From Heliopora coerulea (lineage: Eukaryota > Cnidaria > Anthozoa > Scleralcyonacea > Helioporidae), in contig JASJOG010000338.1 in assembly GCA_030142905.1 (NCBI GenBank), positions 124,001-188,000 on the forward strand: a stretch of 64,000 bases of DNA. The letters are read 5' to 3'. Each line of letters opens with the position of its first letter. Position 1 is the stretch's first letter. Below the pieces are notes generated by a model, which saw only the letters and a program-made list of their open reading frames with translations, had not been told where the DNA came from and did no database searches. Shown here in pieces: positions 52,601 through 61,161 of this stretch. A program made the position numbers and the translations under genes.

Positions 52601-53439
52601 CAGAAATTTTCCTTTGGACACAAATCTTCATGACCAACTTCAATAAAATTGTCCGCACTTTTCAACCAATTGTAGAATGCCTGTCTGCTCTTCAACTTTA
52701 GTCTAATGGAAGATATCAAGTTGAGCGCACTCTAAACTTATTTGACTATATAGCAGAAAGATAGAATCACTAACATTTGTTATTTAACTAGGTAAAAATT
52801 GACTTTAAAGAATTATTCAATCATATTTCATTAACTATTGACAACTATTTTTACACGACATTGTCAATTACGTGAAGGAATCCCGAAGCGAATAAGTATT
52901 TTAACGTCATGCCTCTCTTTGTTCAAAGTAACTTACTCAATGAGATATTTAAACGTTTGTTTATCTCGAAAACGAAACTCTAAATATCTTCAAACATTGA
53001 CCATTTCCCCAACCGAAGTTGATTTGTTCCACTTCCGCTGGTGGGCTAGTTCGAAAATGCTAGCAGCGAGATACGAGTGACAAGCCGACAGAAGTGATCA
53101 AGTTGCTACAGAATAGTATCAAACTTAACTTTCCGTACTTCTGAAAACTGTATTGACCTAAGACCACAGCTAATATTTCCTTCACACTAGGTAACTCTGC
53201 TGCGTAGTAACCAGAGCTTCTTTCAAAACGCGCCTCATGAACAAGTTCAACTTTCAATGCAGTACTGTCGGAAGCACCAAAATGATGAAGTTAATTACTG
53301 GTTATCACTCACCAAAACTGGGAAACAAATCCGTCTTGAAACGATCGTCTGAAAATCTGAGGATTATATTGGATTTCCCAATACCAGAGTCTCCAATAAG
53401 TACAAGTTTGAACAGATAATCGTAACTTTCCTCTGCCAT
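31345..53439 (-). CDS. Rab-like/ROCO/SH3/Death multidomain gene, copy B
   Basis: Predicted spliced gene with ten recognised coding exons: 53439-53313, 48094-48034, 46356-46296, 43971-43804, 41783-41639, 41438-41370, 37153-35132, 33703-33492, 32730-32694 and 31644-31345 (3202 nt, about 1067 codons). Domain order: Rab8-like GTPase, basic linker, Roc-COR with Cys/His cluster, SH3-like, acidic mini exon, Death domain. Every splice site is GT-AG and every phase joins. The last recognised exon ends at a phase-1 donor (G|GTAAGG), so at least one further exon is expected between 31344 and 26550; I could not identify it. Death domains recruit other Death-domain proteins in apoptosis and NF-kB signalling. 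A ROCO plus Death combination is known (DAPK1); a Rab-type domain in front of it is not one I recognise. The parts could be separate transcripts. Confidence 0.7.
32694..32730 (-). CDS. Copy B exon 9: acidic mini exon
   Basis: 37 nt, acceptor TTTTAAG, donor TCAG|GTGAGT. It encodes [12 protein letters not shown] plus one base. It turns the phase-0 end of the SH3 exon into the phase-1 start of the Death exon, which is the main support. No counterpart was found in the leftmost 740 bases for copy A. Confidence 0.55.
33492..33703 (-). CDS. Copy B exon 8: SH3-like domain
   Basis: 212 nt, acceptor TGTGTAG, donor AAG|GTAAAT, phase 1 to 0. The core [20 protein letters not shown] followed by [14 protein letters not shown] is SH3-like. 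Many substitutions relative to copy A without any length change. Confidence 0.75.
34375..34445 (-). mobile_element. tRNA-like SINE head
   Basis: The reverse strand reads GGCCTTGTAGCTCAGTTTGT, then GGTCGCGGGTTCGAATCCC: clear A and B boxes. It abuts an oppositely oriented partial copy at 34440-34510. The flanking repeat body and single-site context argue for a SINE over a working tRNA gene. Confidence 0.65.
34440..34660 (+). mobile_element. Composite repeat: partial tRNA-like head plus hammerhead-type segment
   Basis: Starts with a decayed tRNA-like stretch (GGCAGAGCGTCGGACTAGAA) in the opposite orientation to its neighbour, then a stretch with a reverse-strand hammerhead-like core (34538-34573) and an AT-rich end. 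Absent from unit A. Confidence 0.5.
34538..34573 (-). ncRNA. Hammerhead ribozyme-like motif, core U4 mutated
   Basis: On the reverse strand: stem I TCTC (34573-34570) pairs with GAGG (34541-34538); the core reads CAGACGA where CUGANGA is expected; one extra A; stem II GGGC/GCTC; then GAAACGTC. The U-to-A change at core position 4 probably abolishes cleavage. Confidence 0.4.
35132..37153 (-). CDS. Copy B exon 7: Roc-COR GTPase module
   Basis: 2022 nt, the same length as copy A, phase 1 both sides, acceptor TTTTCCAG, donor ACAG|GTAGAA. The same motifs are present: P-loop GQDRAGKT, G3 DLAGQ, G4-like TNSD, COR, and a Cys/His cluster near the end. Residues about 165-450 are almost identical to copy A. 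The linker between G1 and G3 (about 70-165) and the last 110 residues differ clearly, a patchy pattern suggesting gene conversion or uneven selection. Confidence 0.85.
37297..37370. repeat. (AT)n and CATG/CATC microsatellites
   Basis: AT dinucleotide run followed by GCATGCATGC and CATCCATC units, just upstream of the copy B ROCO exon. Confidence 0.9.
38240..38392 (-). mobile_element. tRNA-derived SINE (unit B counterpart of 4600-4755)
   Basis: Same family and place as in unit A, with comparable divergence. Confidence 0.65.
38463..39050 (+). mobile_element. tRNA-derived SINE split by a LINE fragment
   Basis: The SINE head (38463-38500) and body (38966-39050) together match 4838-4990 of unit A. 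The intervening 460 bp is a LINE 3' fragment, so the interruption postdates the duplication. Confidence 0.7.
38503..38955 (-). mobile_element. LINE 3' fragment
   Basis: The reverse strand encodes a typical LINE C-terminus: [20 protein letters not shown], then [16 protein letters not shown] and WRG. The 3' end is a GGAGGAGCA microsatellite. A short GATC repeat flanks the insertion. 5' truncated; a family of the RTE type or similar. The forward-strand Pro/Ser-rich frames here are antisense shadows. Confidence 0.7.
39862..40107 (+). other. Open frame conserved between units, unassigned (unit B)
   Basis: 81 codons from Met to stop. Counterpart of 6079-6297 with a 9-nt in-frame length difference. 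Most substitutions between the two change residues, as expected for non-coding drift, so coding status is doubtful. Confidence 0.2.
41370..41438 (-). CDS. Copy B exon 6: basic linker
   Basis: 69 nt, phase 1 both sides, acceptor TATAG, donor GAAG|GTAAAA. It encodes [20 protein letters not shown] and a few more charged residues. One codon longer than copy A and in frame with the ROCO exon. Confidence 0.6.
41639..41783 (-). CDS. Copy B exon 5: Rab-like G5 and last helix
   Basis: 145 nt, acceptor TTTAG, donor GCAG|GTGAGA. It begins [20 protein letters not shown]; the G5 motif is CAK instead of SAK. The same helix as in copy A follows. Confidence 0.8.
42968..43118 (+). mobile_element. tRNA-derived SINE, first family (unit B)
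   Basis: Ortholog of 12084-12240, with A-box-like TAGCTCAGTTGGCCAGGC and B-box-like GGGTTCTATTC. Confidence 0.75.
43692..43753. repeat. 63-bp sequence shared with 28891-28954
   Basis: About seven differences over 63 bp. The reverse strand of both reads CDCxPGVCN.L.TVY.ARYPL. It lies just beyond copy B exon 4 and has no clear unit A counterpart. Nature unknown. Confidence 0.5.
43804..43971 (-). CDS. Copy B exon 4: Rab-like G4 region
   Basis: 168 nt (56 codons), phase 0 both sides, acceptor TGTAG, donor AGC|GTAAGC. It begins GIMLVYDIT as in Rab8. The G4 motif reads GNKCH: the guanine-specifying Asp of NKxD is His, so nucleotide binding may be altered. Confidence 0.8.
44839..45084. mobile_element. 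Fold-back insertion with hammerhead core
   Basis: Present only in unit B. Imperfect inverted arms of about 80 bp (44884-44965 and 44982-45063) around a 16-nt loop, with a 12-bp target duplication TAAATCATGTCT at 44827-44838 and 45073-45084. The left arm plus loop holds a full hammerhead motif on the minus strand; the right arm lacks the CTGAAGA half. Confidence 0.8.
44934..44976 (-). ncRNA. Hammerhead ribozyme, Penelope-type
   Basis: Reverse-strand order: stem I GACT (44976-44973), core CTGAAGA (44972-44966), one extra T, stem II (44964-44946, GACCGCC/GGCTGTC with one C-T mismatch and loop GCTAA), GAAA, then CGTC, with predicted cleavage between 44938 and 44937, and AGTC closing stem I with four perfect pairs. 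The ACGT stem III is self-complementary, as in hammerheads from Penelope-like elements that act as dimers. The extra base after CTGAAGA departs from the canonical core. Confidence 0.65.
45365..45779. mobile_element. Fold-back insertion with nested palindromes
   Basis: Present only in unit B. Outer arms of about 40 bp (45363-45402 and 45687-45726) enclose a unique 210-bp stretch and a near-perfect palindrome with 36-bp arms (45613-45686). Target duplication AAACTCTTAAA at 45354-45364 and 45769-45779. No convincing hammerhead core. Confidence 0.75.
46296..46356 (-). CDS. Copy B exon 3: Rab-like switch II (G3)
   Basis: 61 nt, acceptor TTTCAG, donor ATG|GTAATA. It encodes [20 protein letters not shown], close to the Rab8 segment and containing the catalytic-type Gln of DTxGQ. 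Confidence 0.8.
46913..46971 (-). mobile_element. 59-bp LINE 3' tail insertion
   Basis: Present only in unit B. Flanked by a 16-bp target duplication TATTAAATGAGTTTAA (46897-46912 and 46972-46987). On the reverse strand it has a short hairpin (CCCCTGCGTAAGCAGGG) and ends in a TTG-rich tail, the architecture of a severely 5'-truncated LINE or SINE. Confidence 0.65.
48034..48094 (-). CDS. Copy B exon 2: Rab-like switch I to beta-3
   Basis: 61 nt, acceptor TTGCAG, donor TG|GTAATA. It encodes [20 protein letters not shown] and a split Trp codon. Same length and phases as copy A exon 2. Confidence 0.8.
49760..50000. repeat. Degenerate TTCAAATGGCT-type minisatellite
   Basis: Irregular units of about 30-40 bp containing CAAATGGCT/AGCATTTGAA words. 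Relatives at 50660-50860 and, in unit A, at 23690-23790 and 24060-24300. Confidence 0.45.
50258..50643. mobile_element. hAT-like non-autonomous element
   Basis: Present only in unit B. Ends CAGGGCCCCTGACAA and TTTGTCAGGGGGCCTG are inverted repeats. Target duplication not clear. AT-rich interior without coding sequence. Confidence 0.6.
51706..51748 (-). ncRNA. Hammerhead-like motif, decayed
   Basis: Reverse strand: GACT, CTGAAGA, extra T, stem II, GAAATGTC, AGTC. Same layout as 44934-44976 with ATGT in place of ACGT, which weakens stem III. Confidence 0.4.
51865..51907 (+). ncRNA. Hammerhead-like motif, decayed
   Basis: Forward strand: GACT (51865-51868), CTGAAGA, extra T, stem II, GAAACATC, AGTC. 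ACAT replaces ACGT in stem III. Confidence 0.4.
53313..53439 (-). CDS. Copy B exon 1: Rab-like N-terminus with P-loop
   Basis: 42 codons plus one base, start [18 protein letters not shown]. The P-loop GDSGIGKS is near-canonical. Switch I ends FPSFG, so the Thr of the Rab STIG motif, which binds Mg and the gamma-phosphate, is replaced. Donor G|GTGAGT, phase 1. Only 18 of 42 residues match copy A. Confidence 0.8.
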
Positions 53440-53578
53440 ACTGTATTTTGGAATTCAAACTAAGTTTGGCCGTTGAACGCGATTTGCCGATCTGCAATGC
53501 CACAGAATAAAGAATTAACCAGAAGTCCAACTCGCGAGGAAACTTGTCGCACTTTTTTAACTGCGCATGTTCGCATCC

Positions 53579-53612
53579 GCCATGTTCTTGGAGGGTGTAC
53601 TCAGCGCATTTC
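53579..53612 (-). promoter_or_regulatory. Promoter-like segment upstream of copy B
   Basis: The reverse strand contains CCCTCCAAGAACATGGCGG, about 150 bp before the copy B start. AANATGGCGG resembles the YY1 site found near animal start sites. The same segment occurs inverted at 55967-56000. A short upstream frame MADANMRS would begin within it. Confidence 0.35.
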
Positions 53613-53619
53613 AAATAGA

Positions 53620-55960
53620 AACAATAGGGCGAAAACCAAAGTTGGCTCACTAAAACTGCTGTATTTAGAAAAGTAGTAGGACGATTTTCATTACATTTCT
53701 GAATCTGTTGAAGAGGAGGTAAGCGATTACTTTTTTATTAGTTTGGTAATGTATAGACGATTTTTTCGAGTAGAATTTAGCTTGTGTTCACCGGCACCTC
53801 AGTCGCTCTCAGCCCTTAATACGGTTCTTTCCAGGGTCTGAAAAACTCCTGGAAAAACAGCTGTTTTCTGGGTATTCCTGTAATTTTCCTGGAATCCTCC
53901 TGGAATTTTGTAAAGCATTTGAACCTGGATAATCCAGACCTGCCAATTCGTACATTCACAAAAGTTCCTTTTTTCATACACAAAATAGGTTTGCTTTTGT
54001 CCTTGCTTTTCTGTCAAATCCAAATTGAATCGAGTCGTGAGTTCATTATTGCTTAATTTTTATATTGAAACCAACAAAATAATGTTGTACTATTGTCATA
54101 AGGAAGATTACATTCTTGCTCTTTTTGCCAAAGAAGAAAACTAGGAGTTGGATCCTGGAAAAGTAACGTTACTACCCTGGAAAACTCCTGGAATTTTGTG
54201 ATCTTTCATCAGTATAAACCCTGTTTAATATTGATACCAGGAAAATTCTGAATATGAAGTTTTTTATGGACTGTTTTTTTTATAGCTTTTCCTTTATATA
54301 GTGACATGGTCACAGATGGTGATGAAGGTCCTGTTTCAGTGTATCTGTTTAAAACTTACAATGTACTAGTCAATATGGAGGCAAAGGCTGGAATTTCTTT
54401 TGGAAAATTGTAGTGTTAGCCAGATTATTCTTTGGTGTCTTATAGTTTATTTACATTCCTATCTCCACTACAAGGTCATTCAGATTAACCCAGTATAATG
54501 CAAGCACACAGAGGATTACCTTCTGATGAGAATTCAAACTGTAGAAAGAAACATTTAAAACATGGAAGTGCCTTTCAGGGACACTTTATAAAGACAAAAA
54601 TGATTTTTTATGAGCTATATGGTTGTTATATTTATAACATAAATTATTTTGTAAAATTTAAACTGTATTATAATGCAATGGCAAAGACTGGGAAACCTGA
54701 ATAAGTAGTTTTCTGAATTGCAATAATGAACAGCATTTCTAAAGGATCATTGCCACCCACTGTTAAATAGACATACATTGACGTTACTGGTAGAGATTTT
54801 AAATTTAATAAAATGTTGTACACTTCCCAAAAACCAAGTCCTGTTATTATTTTTTTTTTTAATTTCTTATTTTTCATACTGTAAGTTGTAAGACAGAAAG
54901 CCATCATTTTTAAAATCAATTTTATTGTTATAGAGTAAAATGTCAAAAGTAGTTGCTGGCAATGCTTGCATGGTCTTACCTGCACATGGAAATCAACCAT
55001 AGCATGTTTAACCCATTGAGGGACAAGGACACACTTTACTGTTTTATTCTGGCTAACAGCAAACAATTTTATTCACCTAAGTGATGAGCCTTGATGCACC
55101 CTTGCACCTGAATGGGTTAATAGACAATCTTAGGCAATGTTTACACTTGGTGCCCAATTGTATTTTGGATGGGTACTTTAATGAACACACCTATTATGCT
55201 AGAATAAAATATATAAATTACAACTGCCGTTATAGTTTGTTATTTACATACTATACTTGTAGACTTTCACCTCATTTAACCAAATTATTTAACTTGAATT
55301 GTGCACTGTATGCTGTCGATGATTAAAGTTTAGGCCTTTCCAAGCACTACAAACAAATACATACGCATAAATTCTGAGTAGAAACTGCAAGCCAAAGTCT
55401 ACGTACCATATGTACATTATCAAACTTCACTGGGGTCGGTTACTTCTCCCAAAACTCTTTTAAGATATTGAAAGATGATTCAATTTTTACTGAAAGGCAT
55501 AAATAGTTTTATAGATAGATGTTCTTTAACTGATTTACTGTAGCTTCAAAGATTTCTTAGCTCCCAATAATGCAACGCAGTGTATGAGCACATTCAGCGA
55601 GTTTTAATCGTTTCAAGTCAAACATTTAGCACATATAACAACGGCTGTTAGGTAACTTTTAACTGTTAGGTAAATGTACTAGTCAATAGAAATTGTAGTG
55701 TGATTGTAAAAATGTAGTGTAAATGTAGTTCAATTTATTTGTATAAATTTCCGATTACTAGACTATTAATGTGGTGAATCACCGAGAGACTAAGACTGTT
55801 AAACTGCCTAATTGTGATCAGTTTTAGCGTAGTATTTGGAAATTTTTTAACAAAAACAATCAGTTTGCCTTCGCTTTAACCGGCCTCGGTGGTACAATCG
55901 CCATCCGACGTCCAAAATTTAGCCAGATCCCTTCAAACTGAACTACTCCATATCGTTTCC
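53620..55960. other. Intergenic, no gene supported
   Basis: Contains repeated CCTGGAAAACTCCTGGAATTTT-like words (53830-53920 and 54170-54200) that look like a decayed interspersed repeat, and short AT-rich frames. A 132-codon minus-strand frame (54668-55066) shows no recognisable domain. Confidence 0.4.
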
Positions 55961-55966
55961 TTCTGA

Positions 55967-56000
55967 AAATGACTCAGTTATACCCTCCAAGAACATGGCG
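55967..56000 (+). promoter_or_regulatory. Promoter-like segment, inverted copy
   Basis: Forward copy of the 53579-53612 segment, overlapping the Met of the candidate exon at 55995. Confidence 0.35.
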
Positions 56001-56125
56001 GCCGTTCAACTTCCTGTCCTTGCGCGAGGCAACATGCGCGGGGACATGTACATCAGAGGTACCGACACTGAGTGGGACTTCTGGTATTATTCTGTGGCAA
56101 TGCTCACTCCCAGTCGTTTGCGATT
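55995..56125 (+). CDS. Candidate first coding exon, unassigned, truncated by a hAT copy
   Basis: Starts MAAVQLPVLARGNMRGDMYI in a locally GC-rich stretch next to a promoter-like segment. After about residue 45 the sequence becomes antisense hAT-like transposase, so the frame beyond 56125 is not its own. No family recognised and no downstream exon found. Confidence 0.25.
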
Positions 56126-57527
56126 GGGAAAGTGTGCGGCACACGGTATAAATATGGTATATTTGTTGTTTTCTAATAACTTCTGTTACATTCCTTTATA
56201 ACGCCCTGACATGTTGGCAGCGTTGTCATACGACTGACCTCTGCAATTTGAGAAATCTATTTTGCAATCTTGGCTTAGATACTGCAATACTTGATTTGCC
56301 ATTTGTTCACCAGTATGGCTTTCCAAATTTAGGAACGCTATAAATCGTTCAACTGGTTTTCCATCTGTGGGAGACACATATCTAAGGATAATACTTAATT
56401 GATCAGCATGTGAAATATCAGGTGTACTGTCAACTGATAAACTAAGGTGTTTAGCAGTATTTAATTCATGTACAATAGCTGAACGAACTCTCTCACTCAA
56501 TAGATAAATGACTTCATCACATGCTGTCTTGGATAGGTATGAGGGGTTTCCTTTGCCAGCATTCCCATATTTTGAGATATGACCTGCTAAAAATCTATCA
56601 AACTGAGTTACCAGTTCCAACAATCCCAAGAAATTTCCATTCTCCAGTCATCCAAATGTTTCATTTTATCCCCGGAAAGGCAGACCACGTTCAGCTAATG
56701 TTTGAATAACAGCTACAACACGCTGCAGAACATGTTACCAGTAGTCACACTCCCTTTTTATTTGTTCTTCTAATTTGTGTGTCAATCCCTAGCCTTGTCT
56801 TCGAGATAGATATGTTTGCATTGAATTTTTGTGAATTATACTGTTTTCATGATGTTTAATTATAACATTATTTCGCCAGTCGCTAAACGCAGCTGCAGGA
56901 AACCGTGATGTTGATGGTCTAGGTGCAAATAGTTTGCAAACAAAACAATACACAGACCCGGTTGATGGTGAATACAATTGCCATTCTCGAGTGTATTTTT
57001 CACCATTTGTTTTCACGCCAAAAGATATTTTCTGTGAGCAATACCTCGTTTGTTTGTCATTGTTAAAGATCCGACATGATCTCTCAAACGTCCCAGTGTG
57101 GTGTTGACAATCATTTGGTCCATGATCTACCCAGTAAGCTATATCATCAGTACTAAAGCCAAACCACATTACAGGATCGTTTCTTTTATTATTTTCAGCA
57201 TGAGCAGGCTCAGTCTCTTTCTCGTCTACATTTTAACGTTCACTGTTGTTTTTGTTATTCGGAGCTGGATAATCGGCGACAGTCTCCGAAACATTTAGGT
57301 CTTCTGAAATTATGGCTGTTTCTTCACTTGCTTCAGTTTTTTGACTTTCATCACCCAAAAAGTGGTCAGCCTGTGAAACATCTTGGGCCCCCAGGAACGT
57401 TTTCAGTGCTACTCGTTTGAAAATATGATGTCAAATTTGCAAGTTTCTGGATTAGTTCAGCATTTTTTTGTTTCTTTTCTTCGGCCATTTTACGTTTTTG
57501 TGATCCACTCAGTTGGTTACGTTTCAT
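56125..57527 (-). pseudogene. hAT-family transposase-like (ZMYM1/TTF zinc finger, DUF4371), decayed
   Basis: Starts MKRNQLSGSQKRKMAEEKKQ at 57527. After a frameshift a TTF-type zinc finger region follows (57169-56789: RYCSQKISFG, REWQLYSPSTGSVYCFVCKL, HHENSIIHKNSM). The DUF4371 region comes next (56629-56186: TACDEVIYLL, LSLSVDSTPDISHADQLSII, GQSYDNAANMSGRYKGM) and ends near PCAAH at about 56128. Several in-frame stops (for example around 56650-56790 and at 56186) and the missing catalytic C-terminus show it is dead. Animal ZMYM1-like proteins derive from such hAT transposases. Confidence 0.75.
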
Positions 57528-58010
57528 CTGTTATTTGGGTTATAACGCGTTAGAACAACACAAAAGCAAAATTAAGGCTTTATATCGCAGTTTATGTTTA
57601 GAAAGGACAAAGTTTCATGCTTTAAAAACTTAAAAGTCGCCACTTATCCTGAAGACTTGAAGAGCTAAAATATTTACCGCCTTTTTTACCTCGTATAATG
57701 TCGTACGAAGTTCGTACAGTTCGTACGACGGTACGAAGCAGACCGAAAACCTGATGTACTGACATGTACGTCACGTACATGCAATGACTAGCAAGGAGAA
57801 TATTGCTTCTTGTTGTTCTGGCATTTCGCTGCTACAAAAATAGATACGTCCCTAGTCCCTAGTCAAAGTGGTCAACTTATCATGAAGGATTGATATCTAA
57901 AATTTGTCATGTGACAAAATTGTTTGCTGCCCATTCTTTTGCTGGTACCCTAAGCACGTACTTAGTCTGCCTATTGGGTAATCCGGCACTGACTTTCAGG
58001 TGAAATCATA
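57528..58010. other. Intergenic, short palindromic GTACGAA words
   Basis: 57700-57780 has clustered GTACGAAGTTCGTAC-type palindromes and TGTACGTCACGTACA. It may be the upstream region of the hAT-like element or an independent site; no gene seen. Confidence 0.4.
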
Positions 58011-58970
58011 TTACCACGCACTGCCAACAAGCAAGATGAAACAAGGCTGAACATCAGAGCAAAGTAATTTTGGAGTAGAAAACAAGAAGCATTTTTTGAC
58101 GTTAGGGTTTTTCACCCGAACGTATCGAGATACAGAAATACCGATATCCCCTCTCTCTATAATAAGCACAACTGCTGATATTTTCGTATTTTCTCGCCTC
58201 TTTTCTCGTTCTTGTTCGACTCGTTCGGGCACGCCATTTCGGGCATCGCTATCCTCTAACGTCAAATCGGGTCTTCTTGCCGTACAGTTCTTCCTCATCT
58301 TTTGCTCCCAATCCCAATATAACTTCTTGCCTTTGTTTTCGACCACTTTCCCTTTTTCCCATCGTTCCATATACCATTTCGTTCCTTCTGGGAGCAGTCC
58401 GTTCTTTATCGCCCATTGCACCGCCAATACCTTTAAAGCGTTGTCATGTCTTTTCACATATTCCGATCCGGCTTGCTTTTTGCATCCTGCTGGCAAATGC
58501 TGAACAGTCTATTTGCATTCTCCACATTGCCTGCATTTATCTTGGTCTGTCAGTCCCTTTATTTTCTTCCATGCTTTCGTTTCGACCATCTGCTCCTGCA
58601 AGGTGAAGATCGACGCTGTTTTTCGCGGATCGGTGTTGCATTTCAACCATACGTGGTCCTCTTTCTCAAATCCAGCTGGTATTTCGCTCTGGAGCTTCTT
58701 TTCCTTGAAACTTTCAGCTTTGTTCTTACGATGTCCTCCTTTCAAAATGTTCTTCAGTTTTCTCCATGCTGCTTTCCAATTTTCGTATCTCTCGTTGCCG
58801 ATCTTAATCTCTCCAATGTTAAACTTCTTTTCGAAGCTCCTTCTTTACAAGCTTATCCAGCTCTTCGATGTCTCCTTTCTTCGGTGAGCACACATTCATG
58901 ACATAACCAGCTACCGGTACTATTCTACAGTTAATCGCTTCCATCAGATTCTCATCATTAAGGTTCATCT

Positions 58971-60551
58971 TTACCAGTTGTTCCAATCGTTTTTTACCCT
59001 CTGCATTACTCTTTTTACATTCATTTTCTCTCCTTGTTCGCAACCAAGAAATTTGTACACTTCGTTCTCATCTGGGTCTAACGCTTTCATTCTTTCTTCC
59101 AAAACCGTGAGACCATCGCCTTTCACCATCTTGCCATCTTTGAAAACAATCTCCCAACATTTCATTACACCATAACAAGCTCCGGTGTCCATACTCGCCT
59201 TCACTATCATTTCATTGCCTATCTCCAGCTCCTGATGGTTTTCTTGATACACTTTCAAATCATCTATGAAAAAGCTGTGTGTTCTCTTCAGATCTCTTTC
59301 TCCCGGCTGTCCCATTCTGTATCCATTTGTCTCTTCTAGCCTCATTGCGATTGGTACTTCTGTTAAACAAAAGCCAACTGGGGAATAGCTGTCGCCCTGT
59401 AAGAACCCCTTCAAGATGTTTATCGATCTACTGATTTTAACCTTGTCTCCAGTTGTTACCTCTAGTCGTGTTTTCCATCCTCTCATCAGCTTTATCAGTA
59501 CATTCACCACCTTCTCTGGTATTCCCATCCATCTGCATACTCTCACCATCTAATCATGTCTGACCATGTCAAAAGCCTTCTGATAGTCATAAAACGCTAC
59601 AGCAAAATTTCTCCTCTTCTCTCTGACTTCGTCCATGACCGTATTATCCACTATCAATTGGTCGACTGTACCCAATACTCCAGAACACGTTCCGAGCTGA
59701 CTTCTGTCCCAGATTCCATTTCTCTCCGCATGATCCTTCATTTAGTGTCCAACCATTCCAGTGAAGATTTTATAACACGTATTCAAGCAGATAATCGGTC
59801 TGTAATCCCTCTCACTGCTTAGGTCCTCAGAATTTGGTAGTAGCACCGTTCTCCCGTGGGTTATCCATTCTGTTTTCGTTTCGGGCTCTTCCATCCATCT
59901 ATTCATACTCTTAACTAGTGCTTTCCAGACTCCACTGAATTTTTTCCACCGGAAATTCTGTATTCCATCGATACCGGGGGCAGACCAGTTCTTTCTCTTC
60001 CTTAATGTTTCGTACAACTTCTTTTCTGTGATTTGCAGCTCTTCCACGTTGGTAAATTTCGCCTTTATCTTCTCTGCAATTGTTTTCATCCACTTTCTAT
60101 AGGGGGTCGTTGTTTTATCTTCCCATATTCCTGCCCAGAACTCGACAAATTTCTCGATTTTTGGAACTTTCCCTTTCCTCTCCTTGGCGCTGTTGGTTTT
60201 CTTGTGGAACATCCCCTCGTCCTCTTTGAACATTCCGTTATTCTTTATCCGCTTGTCTCTCGTTCTTGCTTCGTCCAACTTTACCTTTCTGTATCGAAGC
60301 TCTTCGAGCCATTTTTCTTGCAATTTCACTAGTTCTTCGTTCTTTACTACTTGGTTTTCAGCCTTCTCTCTCAGTTTTTCGAGTATTTTCTTTTCCTTTT
60401 TGGTCGCTTTTATCTTTACTTTTCGCCGATGCATCTCATTTGCAATCCAACCAACCAACTGCCTCGATTCTTTCAACCGCTTTTCCAATTTTCTTATCCT
60501 CTTATTCTCTTCTTTATTGCCTTTTTTCTTTTTCTTTTTCCCTCTTTTCAA
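58971..60551 (-). pseudogene. LINE reverse transcriptase with two in-frame stops
   Basis: One frame apart from stops at 59742-59744 and 59550-59552. A Lys/Arg-rich coiled-coil-like N-terminus (first about 110 codons) precedes the RT fingers. Catalytic residues of motif A (YDYQKAFD) and motif C (FIDD) remain. The forward-strand Phe/Ser-rich frames across this region are antisense shadows. Confidence 0.8.
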
Positions 60552-61161
60552 TCCAACTCATTCTTCTATCGTTCTACCCATTGCGCATGCTACGCCCACT
60601 ATCTTACAAATATCGTCAGTGTTGCTGAGGTGTTTCTCTAAAACTTTGTTTACATTTTCCAATTCCATTTTCTTAATCTTCTCCTTTAACTTCATAATGC
60701 GCTCCCTCTCCTCAATATTTTCCTTCGTTGTTTCCTTGTATCTTTCTAGATTTCCATAAACCTTATCCTTATTTCCCTGATGAATTCGTTCTCTGCTTCC
60801 TCTTCTCTCTGTTCCGCATTATTTTGCTCGTTCTCCTCGTTGTTCTCTTGGTCATTATTTGTGTTCTACTCAGTTATTTCAAACACTTCGCCTTCGTTTT
60901 TTTCTGTGGTCAAATCTCTTTCAGTAGTACCATTTCCGTCATCGTTTCGTTCCATTTCGTTTATTTCCAGATCTCTCCCGTCTCGTACTTCAATCAGGTT
61001 TATGAACGCCTTATCTTTTCGAATTCTTGCAGCATTGTCCCTCAGTCATTGTGTACTCACCGGTTTATCGTCATATATAAAATCCCATGCCTCTTTTATT
61101 CTTTTCATGAATCCTCTTTCTTTGTTTCTTTCCTGATCTTCTATCCTCAATAGATTAATTT

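Larger units (their letters stand above)
33492..53313. repeat. Tandem segmental duplication, unit B
   Basis: Partner of unit A in the same orientation. Insertions found only here lie at about 38500, 44839, 45365, 46913, 50258 and 51610. Each such insertion gives a filled/empty site comparison with unit A. Confidence 0.9.

Noticed and set aside
54668..55066. 132-codon minus-strand open frame as a gene
   Set aside because: Low-complexity hydrophobic and Lys-rich composition, no domain, no splice context.
57700..57780. GTACGAA palindromes as operator or recombination site
   Set aside because: Only a few short palindromes with no second copy in the window; no support for a specific role.
58096..60759. 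Several long plus-strand Phe/Ser/Leu-rich frames
   Set aside because: All are antisense to the reverse transcriptase and coiled-coil parts of the decayed LINE.
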